NCBI RefSeq assembly: GCF_937616625.2
Contig: NC_065576.1
Coordinates: 32,886,628-32,950,627 of the forward strand
Direction of reading: 5' to 3'
DNA: 64,000 bases
From: Mercurialis annua
Lineage: Eukaryota; Streptophyta; Magnoliopsida; Malpighiales; Euphorbiaceae
Positions within the stretch are counted from its first letter, which is position 1. Every line of letters starts with the position of its first letter. Shown piece after piece: positions 1 through 11,201 of this stretch. The notes below the pieces were generated by a model. The model saw nothing but the letters and a program-made list of their open reading frames with translations. It was not told the origin of the DNA and made no database searches. Position numbers and translations under genes: made by a program.

Positions 1-1290
1 ACTTTCAACTTCAGCAGAATTACGAAACTGCCATTACGCCACTTTGCGCTCTCTTTTCTCCATGAACTCAAAATCCGTCTCCGCAAATGCATCACCAAGT
101 GTTTCACCTTGGGTTTCACCTGTCTTATTTTTTAAGAATAAGGATGGACCGTTTCGGCTCTATATAGATTACAAACAGCAGAACAAGGTTACAATCAAGA
201 ACAAGTACCCTTTGCCAAGGATTGATGAGTTGTTCGATCAACTGCAAGGAGCAAGGTACTTCTCTAAGATTAATTTGCAATCAGGATATCATCAGTTGAA
301 GATCCGAGATGATGATATTTCAAAAATTTCTTTTCGGACTCGGTGTGGTCATTACGAGTTCCTAGTTATGTCATTCAGATTGACGAATGCACCAACGACT
401 TTAATGGATTTCATGAATATTTCAAAAATTTCTTTTCATGGATTTCATGATATTCAAGCCATTATTGGATTAGTTCATGACCGTCTTTATTAATAATATT
501 TTCGATATACTCGTGTATAGAAGAGGAGCACGCGCATCATTTGCGCATAGTTCTTCAGATATTGAGAGAGCATCAATTGTACGCCAAGTTTTCAAAATGT
601 GAATTTTGGTTAGATGAAGTGGCATTTTTGGGACATGTCGTGTCTCAAAGTGGAATCAAAGTGTATCCAAAGAAGATCGAAGCGGTTGTGGAATGGAAAC
701 GACCAACTTCGGTGACTGGGATTCATAGTTTCTTAGGGTTAGCAGGATACTACAGACAGTCCGTGCAAGATGTTTTGAAAATCTCTGCACTATTGACGAA
801 GTTAACTCAGAAGAATGCAAAGTATGAGTGGACGGAAAAGTGTGATGACAGTTTTCAGAAACTGAAAGAGTTTCTAACGACAGCTCTAGTGCTAGCGTTA
901 CCAGAAGGTACTGAAGGATTTACTGTTTACTGTGATGCTTCAAGGATTTGTTTAGGATGTGTTTTAATACAGCATGGGCGAGTGATAGCTTACGCTTCTC
1001 GCCAGCTGGAAAAGTATGAATTGAACTATCCTACTCACAACTTAGAGTTGGCAGCAGTAATATTTGCACTGAAAATCTGGAGACATTATTTGTACGGTGC
1101 AAGGTGCGAGATATTCACAAATCATAAGAGTTTGAAGTACATCTTTGATTAACGTGAATTGAACCTCAGATAAAGGAGATGGCAAGAGTTGCTAAAGGAC
1201 TATGATTGCACTATACAATATCATCCAGGCAACGCCAATGTGATGGATGATGCGCTAAATAGGAAATTTGCAGGAAAGCTTAGCACATAT
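1..1290 (+). pseudogene. Ty3/gypsy pol remnant: reverse transcriptase and RNase H
   Basis: Decayed reverse transcriptase and RNase H of a Ty3/gypsy retrotransposon, cut by the left edge of the window. Frame 44-493 shows the RT palm: a [12 protein letters not shown] segment and a degraded GYHQLKI region. The usual FxDDILVYS active site has decayed to [10 protein letters not shown], seen across a stop near 490. Frame 541-1152 continues with the RT thumb ([26 protein letters not shown]) and RNase H ([35 protein letters not shown]). Stops after residue IFD and between the frames make it non-functional. The tether to integrase (YHPGNANVMDDALNRK) is readable near 1225. The chromovirus (Tekay/Del) assignment rests on overall similarity and on the LTR that follows. 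Confidence 0.9.
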
Positions 1291-1399
1291 TATCACGGAG
1301 AGGCGAAGGCCATTGATCAGATAGATCTTTATGATGTTCAGTCAGGACATCAGATTTGAAATTTCACACCTTGGGATTTTGATAGCTCAATTAAATGTG

Positions 1400-2859
1400 C
1401 GGCAAACGCTAATTGACAAAATCAAGGAGTTACAAGGTGAAGATCTCCAATTGAAACGTGTGATGGATGAGGTATAAAAAAGGAAAGTTTCAGGACTTTA
1501 GTGTTACCAACAGAGCACTAAAGTATGGTACCAGATTGTATGTTCCAGATGTGGAGAATCTGAGACAGGGGATCATGGAGGAAACTCATGGTTCAATGTA
1601 CAGTATTCATCCAAGTTCCACAAATATGTATCGAGATATCTACGAGATTTACTAGTGGAACAGAATGAAGAGGGATATAGTGGAGTTTGTGGCAAGGTTT
1701 CCGGTGTGTCAGTAAGTTAAGCTTGAACAGCAACGTCCATATGGATTTTTACAACCCCTACCAATTCCAGAGTGGAAGTAGGAAAGGATTACGATGGATT
1801 TTATGGTCGGAATACATAGTACGCGGAAAGGTTTTGATTCTATATGGGTAATAGTGGATCGTTTGACGAACTCAGCACACTTTATACCTATTAAGATATC
1901 ATATACTGCGGCGAAGTTGGCATACGTTTACACTGACAGGATAGTCAGTCTACATGGAGTTCCTATGTCAATAGTTTCGGATAGAGGTTCAGTGATTAAA
2001 TCTAGATTTTGGGGATGTTTGCAAGAAGCTATGGGAACGCGGCTAGATTTTAGTACCGCTTTTCATCTACAAAAAGATGGACAGTCTGAAAGGATTATTC
2101 AAACCTTAGAAGATATGGTTAGACTTTGTGTACTAGATTTTAAAGGTAGTTGGGATGTGTATTTACCATTGGTGGAGTTTTTGTACAACAACAACTATCA
2201 TTCCAGTGTTGAGATGGCTCCATATGAGGCATTATACGGTGCTAAGTGTCGATCTCCTATTTGTTGGGAGGACGTTGGAGATAGAAAATTGACAGGAGCG
2301 GAGATTATTCAGAGTGCCTCAGAAAAGGTATCAGTGATTAAGCAGCGATTGGAATCTGCTATTAATCGCTAGAAAAGTTATGCAGATCAAAATAGGAAAG
2401 AGTTAGAATTTCAAGTAAGCGATAATGTCTATCTGAAGGTATCACCTATGCAAGGTGTTATCCGTTTTGGAAAGAGAGGCAAGTTGTCTCTAAGTTATGT
2501 GAGACCATACGAGAATGTAGAGCGCATAGGAGCGGTGGCTTATAAGTTAGACCTACCGCTAGATATATCGCAAGTTCATCTGGTGTTTCATATCGATGCT
2601 GCGAAAGTATATCATAGATCCTTCTCAAGTGATTCAAACGCAAGCTATGGAGGTCAACGAGGAACTTTCTTACGAGGAGAAACCTGTTGAGCTAGTAGAT
2701 ACTCAACTGAGGAAGCTTCGTACTAAGGAGATCCCTACGGAGAAAGTGTTGTGGAGGAATCATTCTTTGGAGGAATATACGTGGGAGACAGAAGCGGATA
2801 TGCATCAACGATTTTCACAAGGTATCCAGTTTTTATTGAAATTCGAGGACGAATTTTAA
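1400..2859 (+). pseudogene. Ty3/gypsy integrase remnant, chromovirus (Tekay/Del) type
   Basis: Decayed integrase continuing the pol remnant upstream. 1467-1655 holds the N-terminal zinc-binding region (ETHGSMYSIHPSSTNMYRDI); the CxxC half is damaged near 1710. 1794-2372 holds the catalytic core. The D-D-E residues are visible as MDFMVG (first D), VSDRGSVIKS (second D) and DGQSERIIQTLED (E). It ends in a readable GAKCRSPICWED segment and a stop at 2370. 2373-2690 encodes the C-terminal GKRGKLSLSYVRPYE and HLVFHIDAAKVYH parts. 2700-2859 has a tail reading EEYTWETEADMHQRF, as expected before a chromodomain-type end. Several frame changes and stops make it inactive. The 3' LTR starts 15 bases after the last stop. 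Confidence 0.9.
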
Positions 2860-3854
2860 TAAGGTGGTGAGAATGTAACACCCCGTAAATTTAAAGGACT
2901 AAATTATACAAGGAAATGACTAATTAATACGACCGGAAGAACGTAAATTAAATTTAAGGATAAATTTAATTTGTAATGTTTCTCGTAATATAAAATAGTT
3001 CCAGAAGTTAAAATATTAAATTTAGATACTTATATTTTAACTAACGGGGATAAAAAAACACTTATAAATTAAAATAAAATAATTTATAAGTTCCGAGTGA
3101 ATATTTATAGAGTCAATATTCACGGAATATTTTTAGGAAGTTACTCCTAAAATTTTAATAGATTTGGACATAGAAATTTTATTGAGAGAGACTAGTTTAG
3201 CCCTAATAAAACTTAAATGATTTATTAAAAATAAAATATAGGTCCTGTGAGAATTAAAGCTACGTTTTATTCTTATTATTATTTTTGGAATTTTTGGGTA
3301 AAATTTCATAAAGTTTGGAGTTCATTGTCCGTTTTAGTTAGGGACGAATATTTAAGAATTTGGGTTAAAGTGAGGCGTGAGTCATAAGGTACTAGTTTGA
3401 CATATAACCAAACTATATAATTTGAATTCAATTTGAAATGGTTCAGCAAAAACCATTTCTTCTTCTTCTTTTACTTTAGAGAAGCGACACACCTAGGGTT
3501 TAATAGAATTCAAACAGATTCTTGTTTCTGACTCGAATTTCTTCGTGCACTCGATATATTAATCCAGATAATAACCATTATTTTGAATTTGGTTCTATAG
3601 AAATTGCAATATATTAAAAGTTATAACGGTTATCGCATCAAATTGATCGAATACGAATCGATTTTAAGTTTTGATTGCTGAAATAAGACGTCTGGTGTGT
3701 GAATTGATGATTAGGAGGATATTTTTTTGTAATAACACGTGAATTTTTTTTAAAAATTTTCCGTTGAATTTCGATCGTAATTTAAGTTCATTTCGGTTTT
3801 TGTGGTTTGATTTGGTTGAACCAAACCGTGGTTCAACCTTCGGGTTGAACCAGG

Positions 3855-3995
3855 TCTTGTTGGACCGTTGGTCTTAAACGAGACCTGGTCTCTCGTGAGG
3901 TTCCGAACAAGATCTGGTCTTTCATGAGGTCCCGATCGATACCTGATGGTCTCGTTCGGGACCTGCACATTTTAGGCAGGTCTCAATCGAGAACT
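3855..3995 (+). repeat. Hairpin cluster upstream of the LTR promoter (GGTCTCG type)
   Basis: Several short inverted repeats built on AGGTCTCG / CGAGACCT cores follow each other: near 3878 (AACGAGACCTGGTCTC), near 3950 (GGTCTCGTTCGGGACC) and near 3978 (CAGGTCTCAATCGAGAACTG). They are less perfect than in the two solo LTRs of the same family. They lie about 70-200 bp before the TATA box at 4060. Confidence 0.6.
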
Positions 3996-4059
3996 GACTC
4001 GTAGCAGTTAGGCTGCATTTACTCCCCTACTTGCAGTCGTTTTTGGAATTCGTTCTTCC

Positions 4060-4067
4060 TATAAATA
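4060..4067 (+). promoter_or_regulatory. Probable TATA box of the Tekay LTR
   Basis: TATAAATA lies about 1.19 kb into the LTR. About 25-75 bases downstream is a C-rich stretch with CCCACACTT and AACCCTAGCC, which is conserved in the solo LTRs near 37110 and 47690 and resembles transcript starts of plant LTRs. The role is inferred from position. Confidence 0.5.
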
Positions 4068-5657
4068 CTAAATATTTCAACCCTAATATCTTCCCCACAC
4101 TTCAAACAAACCCTAGCCACCCTTTCTCCTCCTTAATCTTTAAATTTTATTCAGCTAATCATCCTCCAAAGTCTTGGTTATCGGTAAGTTTTGTTCTTAG
4201 TTTTCTGTTTTGAGCTTTAATCAGCAATTCCGTAATTTGGATCGTTCTCTTTTGTTTTAACGTTATTTTCAGTTTCGTTTCATCCCGGTGATTCTAGACT
4301 CACGCTTCTACGATTCTCACCTTTGTTTTCGCAAAACGGTACGTTAATCAATCTCTTATAGACGCCGTCGTTTCATCGTTTTTCTTTATATTATTGGTTA
4401 TGTTGTTGCTTAAAGTTGATGCCTTGGATTTATGTTTATTTCTAGTGAAATTTAGATTGTTAGAGTTATGATTTATGTTATAGGTTGGGTCCTTTATCCA
4501 AATTGAATTGTTTGTTTTCGGGTTTGGTTTCCATTGTTAACTCTTGACTGTTTATAATCTGAGTTTCGTTTGATTGTTAAGGTTTCTTGGGTTTGTCTTA
4601 ATGGCGCCGGTAACAAGTCTTTGAATGTCAAATTTTGGGTTGCTTCAATCGTGATTATGAGTTCCTTTATTTATTTGGTCTGCTTGAGATTTTGTACAAA
4701 ATATTGGCTCTGTGTTTGGTTATGGTTTTATCTGATGTTTAATTGATGATGATGACACATCACAACTTTGGCGGGCTGGGCTTGTTTATAATATAAGAGA
4801 TTGTTTTGGTCATAAAGGGTCATTGTGGTAACTAAATTAATTGTCTTAATCAATTCAATCTTTATTTTAATAGTTTTAATCAATTGAACCCATTAAGTTA
4901 TTTCTAGTTATTCACACTTTAATTATAGTTATTTGAATTGAATTTAACCTTCGGATTTTATTTCGATTTATAAATTTATAACATTATTTTAAATCTAATA
5001 ATAATGTTAGTTTTATTTATTATTTAATTTATCTTGATTATTATATTCGTAGATCGAAAATTATATTTTTTATTCAATAATATATAATTATTCGGGTAAT
5101 TATTAATTTTGGAATGTTTGACTAGACGTGTAAATTGGACGTTTTAAGATCTTAACGGTTTGTTTAATTTACTTTAATTAAGTAATGTTTTTGTAACTAT
5201 TGGTTACTTGAGCTATCAATTATTGAGTTCCATTTTAAATTTTAATTATTATTTTATCAAAGTTGTTTTTGTAATTATAAATTGTGGTTTATAATTGGAT
5301 ATCAATATATTTCTTTTATTAAGTTATTTTTGGAATTATAAACTCTGGTTTATATTTGATAAAATATTTGGGTCGGATTAGACTTGGGTCACCCGACATG
5401 TGAGATAGCTTGGTAGTTATCAGTAACTCGGCGGACCCACTATTTGGAAATTGATTTATTTTTTTATTTAAATATTATTTAAATAATATTTGCTGAAACG
5501 GATTTTTAAACCGGGAACTGAATAGACTTGACTTATTGTGGACTTATTAATTATTTGAGTATTGTGTTACTCGAGTCATTAGGTGATTAATTGTCCATTC
5601 TGCTTTGGCTATGCTTGTGCTTGACTTGGTATTGTGCTAGTGCTATGTGGTGTCTAG

Positions 5658-7160
5658 TGTTGAGAATAAACCAACTTGTAGTAATCCGGAAGTCGGATGT
5701 CGATCCCACGGAGACAAGAGGTTTAAAGTGAATGAAATTGACTTTGATTTTCAATTCGGAAAGCAAACGAGTAATTGGATTTTTGATTAATAACGACAGA
5801 ACTAAATTTAAGCAATCACTAATTAGACTAAGAAGCAATTAAAAATTAAACAACTAATTGATTAAAGGATTAAAAACAATAATTAAAAGCGCCTAAGGGT
5901 TTCTCATCATGCCAACGAGATTCCTAGGTAATAGGTCGGGTATACGGGTATTGGTTCGGGTCGCGCCATTCTAAGGTATCTAAATCCGCTCTCTCGAGCC
6001 GGAAGTTGAAGAACCGACAATTGATTAATGAGTCGAAATCCAACTCACTCTCGCGCAATTGGATGTCGACTACAACAATAAATCCGATTAATCCGCAAAC
6101 TCAAACAACCGCGAAATCCCTAAATCACTCTCGTGCATCTAGGTCTTAAGCTTATGCTCAACTAGGTCTATTCGATTAGCTTAACTCTCGCCCTCACTAA
6201 TCAAACACAAATCATAAATTAAGAAGCTAACTTAATCTAAGCATTAAGATCATTAAACACAAGAAAACCATAACCCATACAATCCTAACCAATCATCTAG
6301 CAATCATATATAGCAATCATAAACAACCCCTAGACTAGGGGTTTAGCTACTCATAACTAACCTAACATTAGCTACTAAGCAACAATTAATCAACATAATA
6401 AGGATTAGAGTAAATACCTTAAGTGAGAAAGGAATCAATAACATAAACAAGATAATGAAGATAGAAACTCAAAAGCTTGCATTAATGGAGATGAAACCCA
6501 AACTATAAAATCTGTAAATTAAATGAAGAACACCAAGAACTATGAAGATCCTCTTCTAAAAGTAGAGAGCAAAAGAAATAAAATTGATTGATTCAAAGTT
6601 GTTGTTTACAAAAGTGAATGATTCTTGACCTAAAAAGATAATGTGACTTATATAGTCTGGACAAATAGGGAAATAAAAACATCCTAGTACAAAGGTGTTG
6701 GCTAAAAGAGGAAGTGGGCCACTTAAAGCTCTTTCTTCAAGTCAGATTTTGTCTTCAGCTTTTCCTCATGTCTTGGTCGAGAAGCTCATTTAAGTTGAGC
6801 TTCTCGATTGAGAAGCTCCTTTTGAAACCATTCGTCCAAAATGGTCCTTCATGTCTTGGTTGAGAAGTTCATGTCTTGATCAAGACATGTGTTAAATTAC
6901 ACATGTCTCTTTTGCTTCTCAGCTTCTCTTCCAAGACATGCTTTAAAACTTGACTTCTCTTCAACTTCTCGCTTTGGCTTCCGACTTTGATATTTCTTTA
7001 ATTCCTCACTCTTTTTAGCCCAAATAATTCCGCAAACACTCCAAATCACCTAAAATGCCAACACACGTAATAAGGTATCGAAACACCTAGAAACACATGT
7101 CAAAATGCAATAACGTGATGCAAAAACTATCTAAATACTATGAGTATTCTACTCCTATCA
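5658..7160 (-). repeat. 3' LTR of the minus-strand Athila element
   Basis: A 1503-bp direct copy of the LTR at 12768-14272, with the same TGTTGAG and CTATCA ends. In this copy the central palindrome has one change (CTCGATTGAG near 6805). The purine-rich tract lies just inside the element at 7161-7175 (minus strand reads GTGTGAGGAGGTT). Confidence 0.95.
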
Positions 7161-9124
7161 AACCTCCTCACACTAAACCCTTGCTTGTCCTCAAGCAAGA
7201 AATGAATCTTACTATCAACACACAATCAACAACCTTGGCAATTATGAATAAATGTCAACAACGAATTCCCAATCAATGAAGTTACAAATGCAATCGTCTA
7301 ATATCATCAACCACAAGCGATGCAAACAAATGATGAATGAAATTATAATGACATATCCCGATGACATTGAGACTACTATTGGTATGGCATTATGTCACAA
7401 AAGTTCGAGGTTACCATTATCTACGGGACATGAAACACATTGGTCAAACGAAATTAACAAATCATGGCAATATGTTCATAAGCATCAAGTAAAGGCATCA
7501 TTCCTCACAAGGTATCACTCTAACACTCAAGTGTTTCGGGTGCGAAAGTAAAGCTCAATACATATGCAAATTCACCATTGGCTTGCTCTTAGTCCCGGAC
7601 TCCACTACTTAGTTCGGTAATCAACAACTATCATATGGATTTGTTAAGGGTTGTACTTGGCTAAGGGTTAAGGGTAGGTAAAATGGATAAATTCGGCTAC
7701 AACTTGACTTGAAAACTAATCTACAAAGCACTATTTACTTTTGATCTAACTCGGAATTTTCCGCACTTGTGAACTTTTCATTCTTTTATTGCCTTCATTT
7801 ATTTTCTTTGTTTTCTTTTTCTTGCTTTTCTTATTTTTCTCTTATTTTTTTCTTTTCTTTTCAAGGCATCTAATTTTTTTTTTCTTTTATGAACTTGTTC
7901 ACATCCTTTCTTTTTCATCAAGCCAGCATCAAATTTTTCAGTTTCAAGTTAATCAAGTCAAATTGGGGTGTTTTTAGAGGTAAAATTTTGAAGGGATAAA
8001 ATGTGTGAAAGTGTGTTGAAATCAATGAAAATTGGCTAAGGCCCAAGGGGTGTAATCTAGTGGTAACGGGTAGGCTTTTATGTGATTTTAAGAAAATGGG
8101 GCAATCCTAATGCCTTACTCATCTAGCTATTGACACTCAACCATATAGTCTCGAACGGACACCGAGCAAGTTCTAGGAATTAGGCATGTAAAGGACACTC
8201 ACAACAACAATTAGGCTTAAAATGCTCAAATAAAAGTGATGTCATGCCAAATACTCAACTCCTATGAACACATGCCAATCAAGCCTAATGGTGTCATGAC
8301 ACAATTTTTCAAATTAAAGTACATGTCATGAATCCGTATTAAGTAACCACGAAAATTCAAAATCACAAAAACCAACTAATTGCATTCACCCTAATCTCAT
8401 CGAAACATGTCATACAAATTGCATTTAATTAGGCAAGCATCAACATTCGATTGATTAAACTAGAAAACGCATTTGATAAATTCTTTGATCGGGAGATAAC
8501 ATTAGTTGACAAATTTCAAAAGTACCAAGGCCATTAATCATGCTGCCAACAAACTAAAGCCAAAGATTTAGTGCTAGAGGTGACTCAAAACAACCTAGAT
8601 AAACTAAACATCCTAACAAACGACATAAAGCGATAAACAAGATAAAAACAACACACGAGATACAATTTCACAACCCTCCTCACACTATTTCTAGCTTAGT
8701 CCCTAAATCATAGAAATATAAAATAAAGAATGAAATTGTATGAGAGAGTTAGAAAGTGCAAATCTCGCTAGTCTGACTCCGGAGTAGCGGGGGATTGAGG
8801 CGGTGCCACATCATGAATCCATGTGTGCGTGTTTCTTTTGAATTTGAAAAGATTTGAGAAATTTTTGTTTTTGGCTCAGCAGGTGGCTTCTCGATCGAGA
8901 AGCTCATTTAAAATATGCTTCTCGATCGAGAAGCAGGTGTGGAATTGTTTCGTCTAAAATTGTTCTTCATGTCTTGATCGAGAAGTTCCTTTAAGTTGAG
9001 CTTCTCGATCAAGACATACCCAAAACTGACATTTCTCAAAAAATTCCAAAAAGGCATTCCTCTCGGGATTGCCTCCCGAGTGCGCTTTTTTTAAGGTTGA
9101 AAGCTCGACCATCATTCTTCACAA
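7161..9124 (-). other. 3' non-coding internal region of the Athila element
   Basis: No coding region is supported here. It holds the purine-rich tract next to the 3' LTR (7161-7175). It also has a 150-bp A-rich tract on the minus strand (T-rich on +, 7780-7930) and a second palindrome array at 8880-9030 (GGCTTCTCGATCGAGAAGC and relatives). The A-rich tract and array have counterparts in the other Athila element (46850-46990 and 45660-45790). Confidence 0.7.
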
Positions 9125-9655
9125 TCATGGAGGATCAAAAAGAGACACTTTCTCACGGCTCTCATTCATCAACACTCTTGGATATGGTTTGCACCATTGT
9201 CCAAGCACCTTAAAAAACTCTCCATTGGCCCCCTCCAACTCAATCATATCATCATCCAATTTGCGCCGTGTTTTAAACGGTCCGCTCCATTTAGAAATCA
9301 CCTTCCCCGCATGTGAATGCGCTTGAGAGGTTCGAACTTGGAAGTACTCACTAAGAGTGGCAACTTCCTTGCATATTTGTCTCCTGCTTGCGGTTGCTAT
9401 CCCGTTGAGGTTCAACTTCCATGATGCCCAACGTTTTGGTTTTCCCTTACGTGGCTTGACATGAGGTGTCGTCTTGACATGAGGTTTCATCTTGACCTTA
9501 GGAGATGCCTCGGAAGAAGGATGTGTCATTCCCTTATTTTTGATCAAACTCTCCGGCTTGGGTTCCTCTTCTTCGGAGTACTTATCATCAAGTTCATCAG
9601 AATGGAAAGTTACCTTTGAAATGCTTGAAAAATTAACTTTTGGCTCAGCAGCGCA
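9125..9655 (-). pseudogene. Integrase-like C-terminal tail of the Athila element
   Basis: The minus-strand frame ending at 9125 contains a Lys/Pro-rich, low-complexity part followed by GKVISKWSGPFKTRRK and GEFFKVLGQWCKPY. These match the last part of Ty3/gypsy integrases, which usually reads SKWSGPF and FKVNGQRLKPY. The catalytic core is absent. The segment therefore marks the 3' edge of an internal deletion running from the protease to the integrase tail. Confidence 0.7.
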
Positions 9656-9830
9656 TGTCTTGATCAAGACAGGAGTGTCTTGATCGAGACATGGAAAAAT
9701 TTTGCCATGTCTTGATCGAGAAGTACATGTCTTGATCAAGACATGAACAACATTTTTTGCACAAAGCAAATTCCACATTGGCTTCTCGATCAAGACCTCC
9801 CCTGACACTTGGTTCTCGACCAAGACATGA
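9656..9830 (-). repeat. Palindrome array (CTTGATCAAG type) at the pro-pol deletion point
   Basis: An array of short palindromes: TGTCTTGATCAAGACA at 9656-9671 (perfect), a one-mismatch copy at 9676-9691, another near 9708-9723, and a perfect 18-bp ATGTCTTGATCAAGACAT at 9727-9744. CTTCTCGATCAAGAC and CTCGACCAAGACATG variants reach 9830. The same motifs fill parts of both LTRs (6770-6990, 13870-14080) and the 3' region (8880-9030). The array lies exactly where RT, RNase H and integrase should be. Confidence 0.8.
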
Positions 9831-9839
9831 GTCTAGGAG

Positions 9840-11048
9840 CTCAAAGTCCTCAATTTTTTGCACGCTTCCCCGACTTATAGCTTCCACATTTGCTTTAAGT
9901 TGATCCTTCACAAGATCATCCATAAAATCAACTCTCATGTACTCTTCCTCCTCGATGGCATTCCGCATCACTCTCTTCATATCAAACTCCACTTTTTCAT
10001 CATCTATCCTCAATGTGAGCTTTCCGGCATGCACATCAATAAGAGCACGTCCGGTATTCATGAATGGGCGACCAAGGATCATAGGGCACTCTTTATCGAC
10101 CGCATAGTCTAAGATCACGAAATCCACTGGAAAGATGAATTTATCCACTTTAACAAGCACATCTTCTACTATCCCATACGGCTTCTTTAGAGAGTGATCG
10201 GCAAGTTGCAATACCATCAAGGTGCGCTTCACCGGTTGATCACCAAACAAGGATCTAAAAAGAAACAAGGGCATCAAATTAATACTTGCACCAAGATCAC
10301 ACAAGCAATTTACAGTAGTCATATTTCCAATAGTGCAAGGGATAGAAAAACTCCCTGGATCCTTTAGCTTTGTCGGTAAGTTGCTTTGGATGATTGAACT
10401 ACAAAACTCCGTGAGGGGTATTGTCCCGCCTTGCTCCCAACTACGCTTGTTCATAATTATATCTTTCAAAAACTTTGCGTATTGGGGCATCTCTCGCAAA
10501 GCATCCGCCAAACTAAGGTTGATTTGAATTTTCATAAATATTTCAAGGAACTTTTGGAACTTTTCATTGTCCGGAGCTTTTCTTAACCGACTTGGGAATG
10601 GAACTTTAGGCACAAAAGGTGGAGGGGGTGGTGGCCTCACATACGGCTCCTCAACTTGAACTACTACCTCCTCACTTGGACTTGACACATCCTTGATAGA
10701 ACTATCAATGTCTTCCACTTCATTATGCTCATCATCTTTAATTGTAGGGCTTTTGCCATTTGACTTCTTGAGATCCTTGGCATGATCAACATCAAGGACT
10801 CTACCGCTTCGAAGCTCCACCACTTTGATGGCTTTCACATGCTCTCTAGGATTAGTTTCCGTAGTGGATGGCAATCCCCCTTGAGGTCTACCTTGAAGAT
10901 TGATAGCAAGTTGAGAGATTTGAGTTTCAAGCATTTGATTAGTGGCGGCTTGGTTCTTTTGAAGTTGCTTCAATTTTCTAAGCTCCTCCATCAATTTGGC
11001 AAGCATGTTCCTCTCATCCATATTTCTTTGGGGTTGAAAACCGGGAGA
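9840..11048 (-). pseudogene. Athila gag 3' part and aspartic protease
   Basis: This continues gag after the psaB segment in an open frame. It shows a coiled-coil region with [14 protein letters not shown], the ELRSGR motif, a PPPPPP run ([18 protein letters not shown]) and then a retropepsin-type aspartic protease. The active-site motif is [11 protein letters not shown] near 10270-10310, and the second conserved part is [10 protein letters not shown] near 10070-10100. The protease looks intact. Instead of running on into reverse transcriptase, the frame ends in a stretch of short palindromic repeats at 9656-9830. An element with no polymerase cannot complete its own cycle. Confidence 0.88.
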
Positions 11049-11201
11049 ACCTGCTAGTAAGGCTAGGGCAGAAAGAAATAATAGAAAAAGAGCTCCAATA
11101 CAAAGATCTTCATTAGTACGTAAACCAATTGTATACCACCATTGATAAACACCCAAATAGGCAATATTCACTGGGCCAGGCGCACCCCCTCGAGTAAAAG
11201 C
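11049..11201 (-). pseudogene. psaB: Plastid psaB fragment (NUPT) inside the Athila gag
   Basis: On the minus strand this 153-bp stretch reads as 51 codons without a stop. It contains [16 protein letters not shown] followed by [10 protein letters not shown], which is the signature of the photosystem I apoprotein PsaB about 110-160 residues from its start. PsaB has AFTRGG, GPVNIAY and LLAG in the same order and spacing, with only a handful of substitutions seen here. Gag flanks it on both sides: GGRPQH upstream, and PGFQPQRN then the [13 protein letters not shown] region downstream. The gag frames before and after differ, so the insertion broke the gag reading frame. It is plastid DNA by origin and has no photosynthetic role here. 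Confidence 0.9.

Larger units (their letters stand above)
2874..5657 (+). repeat. Tekay/Del-type LTR, left part (split by an Athila element)
   Basis: The LTR starts TGTAACACCCCG directly after a purine-rich tract (AAGGTGGTGAGAA), which is the expected polypurine tract of the pol remnant upstream. Long stretches match the solo LTRs at 36789-39460 and 47310-50354, for example the AGACTTGGGTCACCCGACAT region near 5380. The LTR is cut at 5657 by the element at 5658-14272 and resumes at 14278. The two solo LTRs lack this insertion and so show the empty site. Rejoined length is about 3629 bp, longer than the two solo copies. It contains a hairpin cluster and a TATA box, described separately. Confidence 0.88.

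Noticed and set aside
1..2859. Functional pol gene
   Set aside because: Several stops and frame changes in RT, RNase H and integrase, and the RT active site is damaged.
7789..7977. Phe-rich 62-codon frame
   Set aside because: It is the T-rich complement of the A-rich tract in the 3' part of the Athila element.
11049..11201. Trans-membrane host gene suggested by the hydrophobic stretch
   Set aside because: The stretch is a psaB fragment with gag on both sides, not a separate gene.
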